This document shows, in pieces, positions 8,565-17,421 of a DNA stretch of 64,000 bases (its first letter is position 1; each line of letters begins with the position of its first letter). The notes under the pieces were generated by a model, which searched no databases, was not told the DNA's origin, and worked only from the letters and a program-made list of their open reading frames with translations. The stretch is from positions 1 to 64,000 of the forward strand of contig NZ_JAIOAB010000027.1 in the NCBI RefSeq assembly GCF_019890635.1, written 5' to 3'. Source of the DNA: Streptomyces sennicomposti. GTDB taxonomy: Bacteria; Actinomycetota; Actinomycetes; Streptomycetales; Streptomycetaceae. The position numbers and the translations under genes were made by a program.

Positions 8565-9854
8565 TCAGGCGCGGCCGGCCGACTTCTGGGTCTTGCGGGT
8601 GACCGAGTCGATGACGACCGTGGCGAGCAGCACGCCACCGGTGATCATGTACTGGATCGGGGTGGCGATGCCCTGCAGCGCGAGGCCGTACTGGATCGAG
8701 GTGATCACCAGCACACCGAGCAGCGCGTTCCAGGTGCGGCCCCGGCCGCCGAAGAGGCTGGTGCCGCCGATGACGGCCGCGGCGATGACGTTCATCAGCA
8801 GGTCGCCGGAGCCGGCGCTCTGGTTGGCGGCCGCGATCTTGGAGGCCCAGAACAGACCGCCGACCGAGGCGAAGAAGCCCGCGATGGCGAAGACCGAGAC
8901 CCGCACCAGGGTGACGTTGATGCCGGCGCGGCGGGACGCCTCGACGCTGCCGCCGAGCGCGAACACCTTGCGGCCGTACGCGGTGCGGCGCAGCAGGAAG
9001 TCGCTGCCGACCAGGACGACCGCGAACAGCAGCACCGCGAGCGGCAGGCCCTTGTACTGGTTGAAGATGATCGCGACGCCGAAGGCGGCGATCGCCAGCA
9101 GCACCGTGCGCAGCACGATGTCGCTCAGCGGGCGCGACGGGATGCCGGCGGCCTCGCGGCGGCGGTTGCCGAAGAAGGCCGACAGGAAGTACCCGGCGAC
9201 CGCGACGACGGCCAGCAGGTAGGCGGCGGCCACGTCCGAGAAGTAGTACGTGGTGAGCTTGCCGACCACGCCGTCGCCGTCGATGTTGATCGTGCCGTTG
9301 GAGCCGAGGATCTGGAGCATGAAGCCGTTCCAGAACAGCAGGCCGGCCAGGGTGACGGCGAACGCGGGCGCGCCGATCCGGGCGAAGAAGAAGCCGTGCA
9401 GGGCGCCGATGACCGCGCCGGCCGCGAGGGCGGTGACGACGGCCAGCCACTCGTTGACGCCGTGGGTCACGCTCATCACGGCCATGATCGCCGAGGAGAC
9501 GCCGGAGACGGAGCCGACCGACAGGTCGATCTCGCCGAGCAGCAGCACGAAGATGATGCCGACCGACATCATGCCGGTGGCCACCATGGCGACGAAGATG
9601 TTGTTGAGGTTCTCCGCGCCGAGGAAGGCCGAGTCGAGGCTCTGGAAGATGGCGCAGATGACGATGAGGCCGATGACGACCGGCAGCGCGCCGAGGTCGC
9701 CGGCCCGGATCTTGCGCTTGAACTCGCCGACGTAGCCGGCGAAGCCCTGCTCGCGCACGAGCAGGCGGGGGTCGACGGCGGGGGCCGCGTCGGCGGCGGC
9801 GGCGGGCGCGTCCACGGCCGCTTCGGCGGTGGCCTGGGTCTTGTCGATGCTCAC
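8565..9854 (-). CDS. xylH: Sugar ABC transporter permease (xylose type)
   Basis: This is a 429-residue membrane permease of the ribose/xylose (BPD_transp_2) family. A cytoplasmic N-terminal extension of about 55 residues, rich in alanine, precedes ten or so hydrophobic helices. The family motif GEIDLSVGSVSGVSSA is present and places it with RbsC/XylH proteins. The GTG start overlaps the xylG stop in GTGA. Order on the minus strand is xylF, xylG, xylH, followed by a terminator, so it forms the channel of the same importer. Xylose is the likely substrate because the S. coelicolor orthologues (xylFGH beside rok7B7) are linked to xylose use; the sequence alone says only pentose/hexose family. Confidence 0.92.
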   Translation of the reverse strand: MSIDKTQATAEAAVDAPAAAADAAPAVDPRLLVREQGFAGYVGEFKRKIRAGDLGALPVVIGLIVICAIFQSLDSAFLGAENLNNIFVAMVATGMMSVGIIFVLLLGEIDLSVGSVSGVSSAIMAVMSVTHGVNEWLAVVTALAAGAVIGALHGFFFARIGAPAFAVTLAGLLFWNGFMLQILGSNGTINIDGDGVVGKLTTYYFSDVAAAYLLAVVAVAGYFLSAFFGNRRREAAGIPSRPLSDIVLRTVLLAIAAFGVAIIFNQYKGLPLAVLLFAVVLVGSDFLLRRTAYGRKVFALGGSVEASRRAGINVTLVRVSVFAIAGFFASVGGLFWASKIAAANQSAGSGDLLMNVIAAAVIGGTSLFGGRGRTWNALLGVLVITSIQYGLALQGIATPIQYMITGGVLLATVVIDSVTRKTQKSAGRA

Positions 9855-10633
9855 TTCTGAGCCTCCGCGGTGGTGCGCGCCGCACGACGGGTCACGGCGT
9901 TGTCCGTGGCGCCGGTGATGGCGGAGATGATCTCTTCCTGCGAGGTGGTCTTGACCTCGAACACGCCGTTGTTGCGGCCGAGTCGGAGGACGGCGACCTT
10001 GTCGGCGACGGCCTTCACATCGGCCATGTTGTGGCTGATGAGGATGACCGCGAGGCCGCGCTCGCGCAGTCGCTCGACGAGGTCGAGGACCTGTGCGGTC
10101 TGCTCGACGCCGAGGGCTGCCGTCGGCTCGTCGAGGATGACCAGCTTGGGCTCGCCGAGCATGGAGCGGGCGATGGCCACGACCTGGCGCTGACCGCCGG
10201 AGAGCGAGGCGATCGGGATGCGCACGCTGGGGATGCGGATGGACAGGGTCTGGAGCAGCTCACGCGAGCGGCGCTCCATCTCGACCTCGTCCAGCACGCC
10301 GCGGCGCTTGATCTCGCGGCCGAGGAACAGGTTGCCGACGACGTCGATGTTGTCGCACAGGGCGAGGTCCTGGTACACCGTCGCGATGCCCAGGTTCTGG
10401 GAGTCGTGCGGCCGGTTGATCGCGACGGGCTTGCCGTCCCACTCGATGACGCCGTCATCGATGGGGTGGACGCCGGCGATCGTCTTGACAAGGGTGGACT
10501 TGCCGGCGCCGTTGTCGCCGACGAGGGCGACCACCTCTCCGGCGTGGACCTCAAGCTCTACGTCGGTGAGCGCCTGGACGGCACCGAATCGCTTGGAGAC
10601 CCCGCGCAACGCCAGCACGGGCGTAGCGGACAC
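9851..10633 (-). CDS. xylG: Sugar ABC transporter ATP-binding protein (xylose type)
   Basis: This ATPase has a single nucleotide-binding domain of 260 residues. It shows Walker A GDNGAGKST, signature LSGGQRQVVAIARS, Walker B LVILDEPTAALG and a switch histidine in LISHNM. Classical E. coli XylG/RbsA is a two-domain protein near 500 residues; the one-domain form works as a homodimer. The GTG at 10633 is preferred because AAGGAG lies nine bases upstream. An ATG three codons earlier would directly abut that ribosome site. It overlaps xylH and follows xylF by 209 bases. Confidence 0.9.
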   Translation of the reverse strand: MSATPVLALRGVSKRFGAVQALTDVELEVHAGEVVALVGDNGAGKSTLVKTIAGVHPIDDGVIEWDGKPVAINRPHDSQNLGIATVYQDLALCDNIDVVGNLFLGREIKRRGVLDEVEMERRSRELLQTLSIRIPSVRIPIASLSGGQRQVVAIARSMLGEPKLVILDEPTAALGVEQTAQVLDLVERLRERGLAVILISHNMADVKAVADKVAVLRLGRNNGVFEVKTTSQEEIISAITGATDNAVTRRAARTTAEAQK

Positions 10634-10842
10634 GTGAACCATCTCCTTCGCCGCCTGAGCCTGACCCCGGCGGGAGGTTGAACAAGAAGAGTGAGGGGGG
10701 TGCGTTCCGTCCGGCGCCCCGCCGTTGTGCTTGCGGGGCTGTCGGCGGCGGGGCGCCGGACGTGCTGACACGGACGCGCGCTCGGTGGCCGCGCTCTTCC
10801 GTGCAGGTCAGCGGGGCCGCCGCGGGGGCGGCCCAGAGGGTG

Positions 10843-11964
10843 TTACTTCAGGCCGATCTTGTCGCAGGCGGCCTTGTACTTGGCCGTGCAGATCTCGCCC
10901 ACGGAGTAGTAACCCTCCTTGATGACCGTGTCCTTGATGTTGTCCTTCGTCAGCGAGACGACGGGGACGATCACGGACGGGATGCCCTTCTCGGTGCCGC
11001 TGTCGACGGTGCTGGTCTGCAGCGAGCTGTCGATCTTGCCCGTCTTGGCGATCGAGACGGCCATCTTGGCGACGGTCTGGGCCTCCTGCGGGTACGACTT
11101 GAAGACGCTCATGTACTGCTCGCCCGCCACGATGCGCTGCACGCCCGCGAGTTCGGCGTCCTGGCCGGTGACCGGGGGAAGGGTCTTCAGGCCCGCGCTC
11201 TTGAGCGCGGTGATGATGCCGCCCGCCATGCCGTCGTTGGCGGAGTAGACGCCGACGATCTTGTCCTTGCCGAGGGCGGAGATGGCGCCCTCCATGTTGG
11301 CGTTGGCGTTCTCCGGCTTCCACTCCTTGGTGTCGTACTCCTTGCCGACGTTCACCTTGCCGTCGAGGACGCTGTGGGCGCCCTTCTTGAACTGCGCGGC
11401 GTTCGGGTCGGTCACGGAGCCGTTCATCATGACGATCTGGCCGGACTTGGCCTTGTCGCCCAGGGCCTTCAGCAGGGCCTCGCCCTGCGTCTTGCCGACC
11501 TCCTCGTTGTCGAACGAGGTGTAGGCGGAGATCGGGCCCTCGGCGAGGCGGTCGTAGGCGACGACCGGGATGCCGGCCTCCTTGGCCTTCTTCACGCCCT
11601 GCGCGACGGCCTTGTAGTCGACCGCGTCCAGGATCAGCACGTCGACCTTCTTGGTGATCATCGTGTCGATCTGCTGCGACTGGAGGGTCGCGTCCTGCTT
11701 GGCGTTGAGGTACTCGACCTTGCCCTTGCCGTTGGTCAGCTCGGAGATCTGCTTCTCGATGATCGGCTTGTCGAACTTCTCGTAACGAGCCGTCTGGTTC
11801 TCCGGCAGCAGCAGGCCGACGGTGATGTCGTCGCCCTTGGGGGCGGTGCTCTTGGTGCTGTCGCCCTTGTCGCCGGACTCCTTGGCGCTGCCACAGGCGG
11901 CGAGCGAGACGGCCATGGCACCAGCAGCAACGGCGAAGGCCGCACGACGCATACGCGTGTTCAC
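10843..11964 (-). CDS. xylF: Xylose-binding lipoprotein of the XylFGH importer
   Basis: This 373-residue periplasmic-binding-protein family member captures the sugar outside the membrane and delivers it to XylH. The N-terminus is a lipoprotein signal with arginines, a hydrophobic stretch and the lipobox LAAC; the mature part begins CGSAKESG. The body has the type I sugar-binding pattern (DDITVGLLLPENQTARYEKF, DVLILDAVDYKAV, VYSANDGMAGG, TGQDAELAGVQ). The GTG start is fixed by GGGAGGT about eight bases upstream; the longer open frame lacks a ribosome site and would bury the signal peptide. A candidate operator lies about 100 bases upstream. Confidence 0.94.
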   Translation of the reverse strand: MNTRMRRAAFAVAAGAMAVSLAACGSAKESGDKGDSTKSTAPKGDDITVGLLLPENQTARYEKFDKPIIEKQISELTNGKGKVEYLNAKQDATLQSQQIDTMITKKVDVLILDAVDYKAVAQGVKKAKEAGIPVVAYDRLAEGPISAYTSFDNEEVGKTQGEALLKALGDKAKSGQIVMMNGSVTDPNAAQFKKGAHSVLDGKVNVGKEYDTKEWKPENANANMEGAISALGKDKIVGVYSANDGMAGGIITALKSAGLKTLPPVTGQDAELAGVQRIVAGEQYMSVFKSYPQEAQTVAKMAVSIAKTGKIDSSLQTSTVDSGTEKGIPSVIVPVVSLTKDNIKDTVIKEGYYSVGEICTAKYKAACDKIGLK

Positions 11965-12063
11965 TTCTTCAAACCTCCCTGACGAGGCCGCGTCGTTGCG
12001 GCCGAGGTGCGAGGAAGTCAACTCGGCCACACGTGCGACGTCAAGAAGTAAATCCTTAACGAG

Positions 12064-12079
12064 ATGGCAACGGTGCCAT
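12064..12079. promoter_or_regulatory. Candidate sugar-regulator operator between xylF and the ROK gene
   Basis: ATGGCA-ACGG-TGCCAT is a perfect 6-bp inverted repeat with a four-base spacer, 100 bases upstream of the xylF start and just beyond the 3' end of the ROK gene. Flanking arms (CTTAACGAG and CTCTAAG) extend the symmetry imperfectly. It is the obvious place for the adjacent ROK repressor to act on xylFGH. Confidence 0.5.
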
Positions 12080-12086
12080 CCGTTCT

Positions 12087-13286
12087 CTAAGTGAAGGCGG
12101 GGGCGGCGGCGGTCAGCGCACCGTCCAAAAGGGTTGAATCGCCCATTTCGCTCAACGCCAGGGCGAGCGCGCCGAGCACCTCCGCCCGGCCGCCAAGTGC
12201 CCCCGGAAGGACGGACAGTTGCCGGGCCGCGCTGGGGATGGCGTAGCGGCCCACGGACTCCCTGATGGGCCCCAGGACCAGCTCGCCGGCCTCGGCGAGG
12301 TCGCCGCCGAGGACGACCCGGCTGGGGTTGAGGAGGTTGCAGAGATTGGCTACCCCGCTGCCGACGTGCCGGCCCACGTCGGCGATCACCCGGCGGCAGC
12401 CGGGGTCCCCGTCCCGGGCCAGCCGTACGACGCCCTCCATGGTCAGGTCGCTGCCGTGACTGGGCTGGAGCAGCGGCAGCACGTAGCGGGCGGCGGTGAA
12501 CGTCTCCAGGCAGCCGCGGTTGCCGCAGCGGCAGACCGGGCCGGACTCGTCGAGCGTGATGTGCCCGATCTCGCCCGCCGTGCCGCCGGGGCCGCGGTAG
12601 ATCTTGCCGTTGATCACCAGACCGGCGCCCACACCGCTGGCGATCTTGATGTAGGCCAGGTCGCGCACCCCGCGCCCGCTGCCCCAGACCAGCTCGCCGA
12701 GGGCGCCGAGGTTGGCGTCGTTGTCCACGTGCACCGGCACGCCGAGGCGCCCCCGCAGCTCCTCGGCGGGCTTGATCCCGCCCCAGCCCGGCAGGATGGC
12801 GGTGGAGCCGAGCGTGCCGGACTCCACGTCGATCGGGCCGGGCACGCCGAGACCGACGCCGGCCACCTTGGACCGGTCCACGCCGGTGGCCGAGATCAGC
12901 CGGTTGACCAGCTCTTCCGCCCGGTCGAAGCCCTGTACCCAGGACGCGTCCACGTCCAGCGGCTCGGACTCCTCGGCCAGGACCTGATGGGCCAGGTTCC
13001 CGATCGCCACCCGTAGGTGCGCGTGTCCGAAATCGACCCCGATCACGATGCCCGCGTCCCCGCTCAGGGAGACGCTGCGCGCCCGGCGGCCGCCCGCGGA
13101 CGTGGGCGTGACCTGGACCGTTCCGCCGTCCTTCAGTTCCCGCACGATGTTGGAGACGGTCGCCGCTGACAGACCGGTGGTCCGTGCGATCTCCGCCTGC
13201 GTGAGGGATCCGGCAAGGCGCACGGCACGTACGACCCGCTCCAGGTTGGCTCGGTGCAGCGATGACTGCGACCCTGGAGTCTCCAC
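12087..13286 (-). CDS. rok7B7: ROK-family transcriptional regulator (Rok7B7 type)
   Basis: This 399-residue sugar-responsive regulator has an N-terminal winged helix (LTQAEIARTTGLSAATVSNIVRE, with ELKDGG after it) and a ROK kinase-like C-terminal domain. The glycine-rich VGVGLGVPGP segment and the zinc motif CRCGNRGCLE are intact. In S. coelicolor Rok7B7 lies between xylFGH and ngcEFG and affects xylose use, carbon catabolite repression and antibiotic production; the same arrangement is seen here. The GTG start at 13286 follows AGGAGGT by four bases. In-frame ATG codons at 13340 and 13331 are alternatives without a clear ribosome site. It is transcribed toward xylFGH, with a 122-base gap. Confidence 0.9.
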   Translation of the reverse strand: METPGSQSSLHRANLERVVRAVRLAGSLTQAEIARTTGLSAATVSNIVRELKDGGTVQVTPTSAGGRRARSVSLSGDAGIVIGVDFGHAHLRVAIGNLAHQVLAEESEPLDVDASWVQGFDRAEELVNRLISATGVDRSKVAGVGLGVPGPIDVESGTLGSTAILPGWGGIKPAEELRGRLGVPVHVDNDANLGALGELVWGSGRGVRDLAYIKIASGVGAGLVINGKIYRGPGGTAGEIGHITLDESGPVCRCGNRGCLETFTAARYVLPLLQPSHGSDLTMEGVVRLARDGDPGCRRVIADVGRHVGSGVANLCNLLNPSRVVLGGDLAEAGELVLGPIRESVGRYAIPSAARQLSVLPGALGGRAEVLGALALALSEMGDSTLLDGALTAAAPAFT

Positions 13287-13566
13287 GACGACCTCCTGAG
13301 CGCGGGGCCGCTTCGGCGAGGCCCCGTCCATGTCCAACAAGTGAACTCTAAGATGAGCCGTTCGGGTTGCCTCCCGTCAAGAGGTTGAACCGTTTCCGGG
13401 TACTTGGACACACCCGGGCGGGCGTGATACGGACACGCAGCCGACGGGACACGGATGTGATGTGGACACGCCGAAGCCGCCCCCGGCGGACCGGAGGCGG
13501 CTCGATCGCGAAGGACGCGGAAGCGCGGCCGTGGCGGGGGCAGGGGCGGGCCCCGCGCGCCCCGGG
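13287..13566. other. Intergenic region upstream of the ROK gene
   Basis: The gap holds the probable ROK-gene promoter at its left side and otherwise only short GC palindromes and runs. I see no gene in it. On the minus strand the ngcG stop forms its right border, so readthrough from ngcEFG into the ROK gene is possible, as no strong terminator was found here. Confidence 0.5.
13351..13380 (-). promoter_or_regulatory. Candidate promoter of the ROK regulator
   Basis: On the minus strand TTGACG (13380-13375) is followed after 18 bases by TCATCT (13356-13351). The following CTTAGAG heptamer also occurs in the minus-strand sequence ahead of xylF, which could reflect a common regulator contact. Confidence 0.45.
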
Positions 13567-14490
13567 CTACTTCAGCGCGCCCGCCGTCAGCCCCTGCACC
13601 ACCTGGCGCTGGAAGATGATGTAGGCCGCGAGGACCGGCAGCATCGCCATCACCAGACCGGCGAAGAGCCCGGACCAGTCGCCCTTGTAGCCCTGGCTGA
13701 CGGCCAGCTGGACCAGGCCCTGGGTGAGCACGTGCTTGTCCGGATCCGTGTTGAGCACGGTCGGCAGCATGTACTGGTTCCACTGCCCCAGGAAGTTGAA
13801 GATCCCCACGCTGATCAGGCCGGGCTTGGCCATCGGCAGCATGATCTGGAAGAACGTCCGGGTGTGCGAGGCCCCGTCCACGAACGCGGCCTCCGCCACC
13901 GAGGCCGGCAGGGTGCGGAAGAACGCGGTCAGGAAGAACACCGTGAAGGGCAGCGAGTAGGCGATGTAGACCAGGATCAGGCCGTGGATCGTGTTCAGCA
14001 GCCCCATGTTGTTCACGACGTAGAACAACGGCACCAGCGCCAGCATCACCGGGAAGCTCATGCCGCCGACGAAGAGGTAGTAGATGAAGCGGTTGCCCGG
14101 GAAGTCGAAGCGGGCCAGGACGTACGCCGCCATCGACCCGAGCACCAGGGTGCCGACGAGCGAGCCGCCGACCACCAGGACGGTGTTGACGAAGTAGTCG
14201 CTCATGTGGGCGTCGGTCCACGCCCGCGACCAGTTGTCGAAGTGCAGCTTGTCGGGCAGCGCCCAGGGCGAGCTGAAGATCGCCCCGTCGCTCTTGAAGG
14301 ACGTCATCACCGCCCACACCAGCGGCATCACGACCATGATCGCCCAGATGATCAGGATGCCGTGCGAGAAGACGTTGAGGGCGCCGCCCTCCTTCGTCTT
14401 CCGGGACGGGGCGCCGGCCGGAGCGCCGGCCTTGGCGACGGCGGCCGAGGACTCGGCCGGTACGGGGGCGGGGGGCTCGGTCGTCTTCAT
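13567..14490 (-). CDS. ngcG: Sugar ABC transporter permease NgcG-like
   Basis: This is a 307-residue inner-membrane permease of the MalG branch. A proline/alanine-rich cytoplasmic N-terminus of about 35 residues comes first, then six transmembrane helices. The EAA loop reads EAAFVDGASHTRTFFQIMLP and would contact a shared ATPase. The start ATG lies two bases after the ngcF stop, so it is tightly coupled. NgcEFG homologues import N-acetylglucosamine and chitobiose in Streptomyces olivaceoviridis. The cluster has no ATPase gene, and the multi-sugar ATPase MsiK encoded elsewhere is the expected partner. Confidence 0.9.
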   Translation of the reverse strand: MKTTEPPAPVPAESSAAVAKAGAPAGAPSRKTKEGGALNVFSHGILIIWAIMVVMPLVWAVMTSFKSDGAIFSSPWALPDKLHFDNWSRAWTDAHMSDYFVNTVLVVGGSLVGTLVLGSMAAYVLARFDFPGNRFIYYLFVGGMSFPVMLALVPLFYVVNNMGLLNTIHGLILVYIAYSLPFTVFFLTAFFRTLPASVAEAAFVDGASHTRTFFQIMLPMAKPGLISVGIFNFLGQWNQYMLPTVLNTDPDKHVLTQGLVQLAVSQGYKGDWSGLFAGLVMAMLPVLAAYIIFQRQVVQGLTAGALK

Positions 14491-14492
14491 GC

Positions 14493-15419
14493 TCAGAACT
14501 CCAGCCGCTCGCGTCGTCCCAGCCGCATCACCACGGCCGCGAAGGCCAGGGTGACCAGGAGCAGGGCGACGCCGATCGTGGTGGCGTAGGCGGCCTGACC
14601 GTCACGGAACGCCTTCTGGTACACGTACAGGACCATGACGGTGGTCGAGTAGTCGGGGCCGCCGGGGCCGGTCGTCATGATCTGCACGACCGCGAACGAC
14701 TCCGCGCCGAGGGCGAGGATGCCCATGTAGACCCAGCCGGACTGCACGGTGTCCCACAGCAGCGGCAGGGTGATCCGGAAGAAGGTGGTGAAGCGGCTGG
14801 CGCCGTCCAGCAGCGCGGCCTCGTAGAGGTCGGCCGGGATGGAGGCCATGCCGGCCGAGAAGAGGACCACGAAGAAGCCGACCTGCGACCAGACGAGCAC
14901 GGCCATCACGCACCACAGGGCGAGGTTCGGATCGCCGAGCCACAGCGGCTGGAGGCTGTCGAGCCCGAGCCCGCGCAGCAGCGAGTTGATCGCTCCGCTG
15001 TCCGGGTTGTACGCGAAAGCGAACAGCAGTGCGACGATGGCGATCGACAGCACCTGTGGGAAGAAGTAGACGATCTTGTAGAAGCCGGAGCCGCGGACGC
15101 CGGTGATCACCGGTCCGCCCTTCCGGCGCCGGCCGCCGACATTGATCATGAAGGCGAAGAACAGCGCCAGGCTGAGCGTCACCACCGGCAGCACCAGCGC
15201 GAACAGCAGACTGTGCTGCAGCGACTTCCAGAAGATCTCGTCGTCGAGCATCCTCTTGTAGTTGTCGAAGCCGACCATCTTGAAGTCGGGACTCAGGCCG
15301 GTCCAGTCCGTGAAGGAGTAGTAGATCGACTGGATGAACGGCCAGACGACGAAGAGCGCGTACAGCGCAAGGGGCAGCGCCAGGAACCCCACGATGAACC
15401 GGTATTTGCCGTGCTGCAT
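14493..15419 (-). CDS. ngcF: Sugar ABC transporter permease NgcF-like
   Basis: This is a 308-residue MalF-branch permease with about six transmembrane helices, starting YRFIVGFLALPLALYALFVV. The EAA loop EAALLDGASRFTTFFRITLP is intact. The ATG start is the first in frame and follows the ngcE stop by 82 bases. With NgcG it forms the heterodimeric channel fed by the lipoprotein NgcE. The substrate class (N-acetylglucosamine/chitobiose) follows from homologues and from the position beside the ROK regulator. Confidence 0.9.
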   Translation of the reverse strand: MQHGKYRFIVGFLALPLALYALFVVWPFIQSIYYSFTDWTGLSPDFKMVGFDNYKRMLDDEIFWKSLQHSLLFALVLPVVTLSLALFFAFMINVGGRRRKGGPVITGVRGSGFYKIVYFFPQVLSIAIVALLFAFAYNPDSGAINSLLRGLGLDSLQPLWLGDPNLALWCVMAVLVWSQVGFFVVLFSAGMASIPADLYEAALLDGASRFTTFFRITLPLLWDTVQSGWVYMGILALGAESFAVVQIMTTGPGGPDYSTTVMVLYVYQKAFRDGQAAYATTIGVALLLVTLAFAAVVMRLGRRERLEF

Positions 15420-15501
15420 TGCTGGTGACCCCGATCTGAAGGGCGGACGGCGTCGCCAGGGACCGCCCGGCCGGTGCCGGGCGGTCCCTGGCGACGGACC
15501 C

Positions 15502-16947
15502 TCACTGATGCTTGTAGTGCTTGATCGACGTGTCCTTGGCGGCCTCGTCGGCGAAGCCCTGGATCTTCTTGATGGTCTCCGCCGGGGTGGCGCGGCCGGC
15601 CATCATCTCGCCCAGACCGGCCACACCGATCTTCTCCTTCTGGAGCTGCACGTACCAGTCCTGCAGGCGCGGGTTCAGCACATTGGAGCCGGCCTTGTCC
15701 AGCGCCGCCACGCCCGACTTCAGACCCGGGGTCAGGTCGATGCCGTCGGTGCCGCCGTTGTAGGCGGTCAGCGACTTCACCTTGGCGGTGAAGTTCTTGG
15801 AGGAGGCCTCGCTGAGCATGATGCGCAGCTGCTCCATGCCGCCGGCCGCGTTGGCGGCCTTGGCCGGGACGATGAAGGGCTCCCCGCCGGAGGCCCAGAT
15901 GGTCCCGAAGGGCATCTTGTCCGAGCCGTCGAGCCCGCTCGGCGCGGAGACGGCGAGGTCGAAGTCCACCGGGATGACGTTCGCCGACTCGTTCTCCACC
16001 CAGGAGCCGTTCGGGATGAACAGCGCCTTGCCCTTGGCCCAGGCGGTCTGGGACTGGATGTGGTCCAGGCCCGGCGTGCCCTTGAGGATGTAGCCCTTCT
16101 GGTACAGCTCGTAGTACGCCTCGAGACAGGCCTTGACGGCCGGGTGCTTCCAGGCGTTCGGCTCCAGGTTGTCGATGGCGTCCAGCACCTGGCGGCCGCC
16201 GACCTTGCCGATCATCGGGTAGAGCGAGAAGGGGAGGTAGTAGGGGTACTTGCCGGCGTAGGTCCAGCCGGCCATGCCCTTCTTCTTGGCCTTCTCGCAC
16301 AGCGCGAGCATCTGGTCCCAGGTCTCCGGGTACGTCGCGTCCAGCGACTCCAGGGCCTTCTGCGAGTACCAGACGCCGTAGACCGTGTAGGCGTAGTAGA
16401 GGATCCAGACCGGGTCGCCGTCGAACTGGCCCATCTCCACGATGCCCGGCCGCAGCGTGTCGCGGACCTTCTTCTGCGGGTCGTCGTAGGAGGGCGCGTC
16501 CAGCAGCGGGGTGAGGTCGGCGAGCTGGTTCTTTCCGACCAGGACGCCCATGTCCATCTGCTCGGCGCCGGAGTTGTCGATGAGGTCCGGCGGGTTGCCC
16601 TGGTTGAAGCGGGGCTGGAGAGTGGACTGGATCTTCTGGGTGGCGGCGAACTTCACCTTCGCCTTGGGGAAGTTCTTCTGGTAGATCTTCGTGGCGTCCT
16701 CGGCGTACTCCTTGCCGAAACCGCCGTCGAACAGGACGAATTCCATCTGCGCGGTGTCATTGACGCCGAGCGGATTCTTCGCCGTCTTCTTGCCCGCCTT
16801 GGCCTTGTCCTGCCCGTCGCCGCCACCGCTGGCGCACGCGGACAGGAGGCTCATCGCAGGTACGGAGATCAGCCCCAGGGCCGCGGACCTCTTGATCAGG
16901 TCGCGGCGGCCGACGCCCCCGTGGCGTGCGGCGGAAGTGGATCCCAT
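15502..16947 (-). CDS. ngcE: Sugar-binding lipoprotein NgcE-like
   Basis: This 481-residue family 1 extracellular solute-binding protein has a twin-arginine type lipoprotein signal. GRRDLIKRSAALGL is followed by a hydrophobic stretch and the lipobox LLSAC, so export through Tat and lipidation at the cysteine are likely. The mature region starts with a short glycine/lysine-rich linker and has the two-lobe binding-protein pattern (FNQGNPPDLIDNSGAEQMD, WASGGEPFIVP). The ATG at 16947 is preferred because it begins the signal peptide and has GAGGA about seven bases upstream. It is first in ngcEFG. A DasR-like site overlaps its candidate promoter. Confidence 0.92.
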   Translation of the reverse strand: MGSTSAARHGGVGRRDLIKRSAALGLISVPAMSLLSACASGGGDGQDKAKAGKKTAKNPLGVNDTAQMEFVLFDGGFGKEYAEDATKIYQKNFPKAKVKFAATQKIQSTLQPRFNQGNPPDLIDNSGAEQMDMGVLVGKNQLADLTPLLDAPSYDDPQKKVRDTLRPGIVEMGQFDGDPVWILYYAYTVYGVWYSQKALESLDATYPETWDQMLALCEKAKKKGMAGWTYAGKYPYYLPFSLYPMIGKVGGRQVLDAIDNLEPNAWKHPAVKACLEAYYELYQKGYILKGTPGLDHIQSQTAWAKGKALFIPNGSWVENESANVIPVDFDLAVSAPSGLDGSDKMPFGTIWASGGEPFIVPAKAANAAGGMEQLRIMLSEASSKNFTAKVKSLTAYNGGTDGIDLTPGLKSGVAALDKAGSNVLNPRLQDWYVQLQKEKIGVAGLGEMMAGRATPAETIKKIQGFADEAAKDTSIKHYKHQ

Positions 16948-17161
16948 GCGCAAGTCCTCGCCTTCTCCAGGACTCAGGCGGTGAACCGGATCCTCCCCGG
17001 CACCGCGGTAGGCCAAGCTGGGTCGTGCAGGAAGTACTTCGTGCGTCATCCACCGGGATTGCGGAGAAAACAAGGAGGCGGGCGCGTTTCGCACGCCGAA
17101 CCACCTTTCCGGCTCCCCCCGGCACCGCGCGCCGTCAGGTAGAACGGCTGCGCGGACGCCG

Positions 17162-17177
17162 ACAGGTATAGTCCACT
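17162..17177. promoter_or_regulatory. DasR-like (dre) site overlapping the ngcE promoter
   Basis: On the minus strand AGTGGACTATACCTGT matches 12 of 16 positions of the dre form AGTGGTCTAGACCACT bound by the GntR regulator DasR. TATACC inside it is a good -10, preceded after 18 bases by TTGCTC. A GlcNAc-responsive repressor here would fit a chitobiose importer. Confidence 0.55.
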
Positions 17178-17317
17178 TTCAGGCGGCGGAGCAAGATCGA
17201 ACACAAGGTTCCCTGTCGGTCTTTTCCGAGTTGAGACCTCGCGGAAATATGAACCGCCTGTGGGCCTCTCGTCGGAAATATCCATGACTTCACGCCCGAA
17301 TGCCGCACCCAACACCC

Positions 17318-17389
17318 TTGACACCACTGGTCACTTGACTCCCTACTGGAGCTTGCGCCGAATTTGACAACGTTGTCCGGCACGTTGTC
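17318..17389 (+). promoter_or_regulatory. Promoter and LacI-like operators of the first GH92 gene
   Basis: TTGACA at 17318-17323 is a good -35, with a weak -10 about 17 bases on. The perfect palindrome GACAACGTTGTC lies at 17366-17377. A degenerate second copy ends in CACGTTGTC at 17381-17389. The same palindrome is found ahead of the second GH92 gene. Confidence 0.6.
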
Positions 17390-17421
17390 CGGTGCTTCGG
17401 GACCAGGGAGGGTGCCCTCGT

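Larger units (their letters stand above)
16948..17421. other. Divergent regulatory region between ngcE and the first GH92 gene
   Basis: This 474-base gap contains the ngcE promoter with a DasR-like site (17162-17177) on the left and the GH92 promoter with LacI-like half sites (17366-17389) on the right. Around 17200-17300 the DNA is unusually AT-rich for this genome. No coding frame is supported. Confidence 0.7.

Noticed and set aside
17325..17345. Second DasR-like half site (ACTGGTC) upstream of the GH92 gene
   Set aside because: Only one half of the palindrome is present; the other half does not match.
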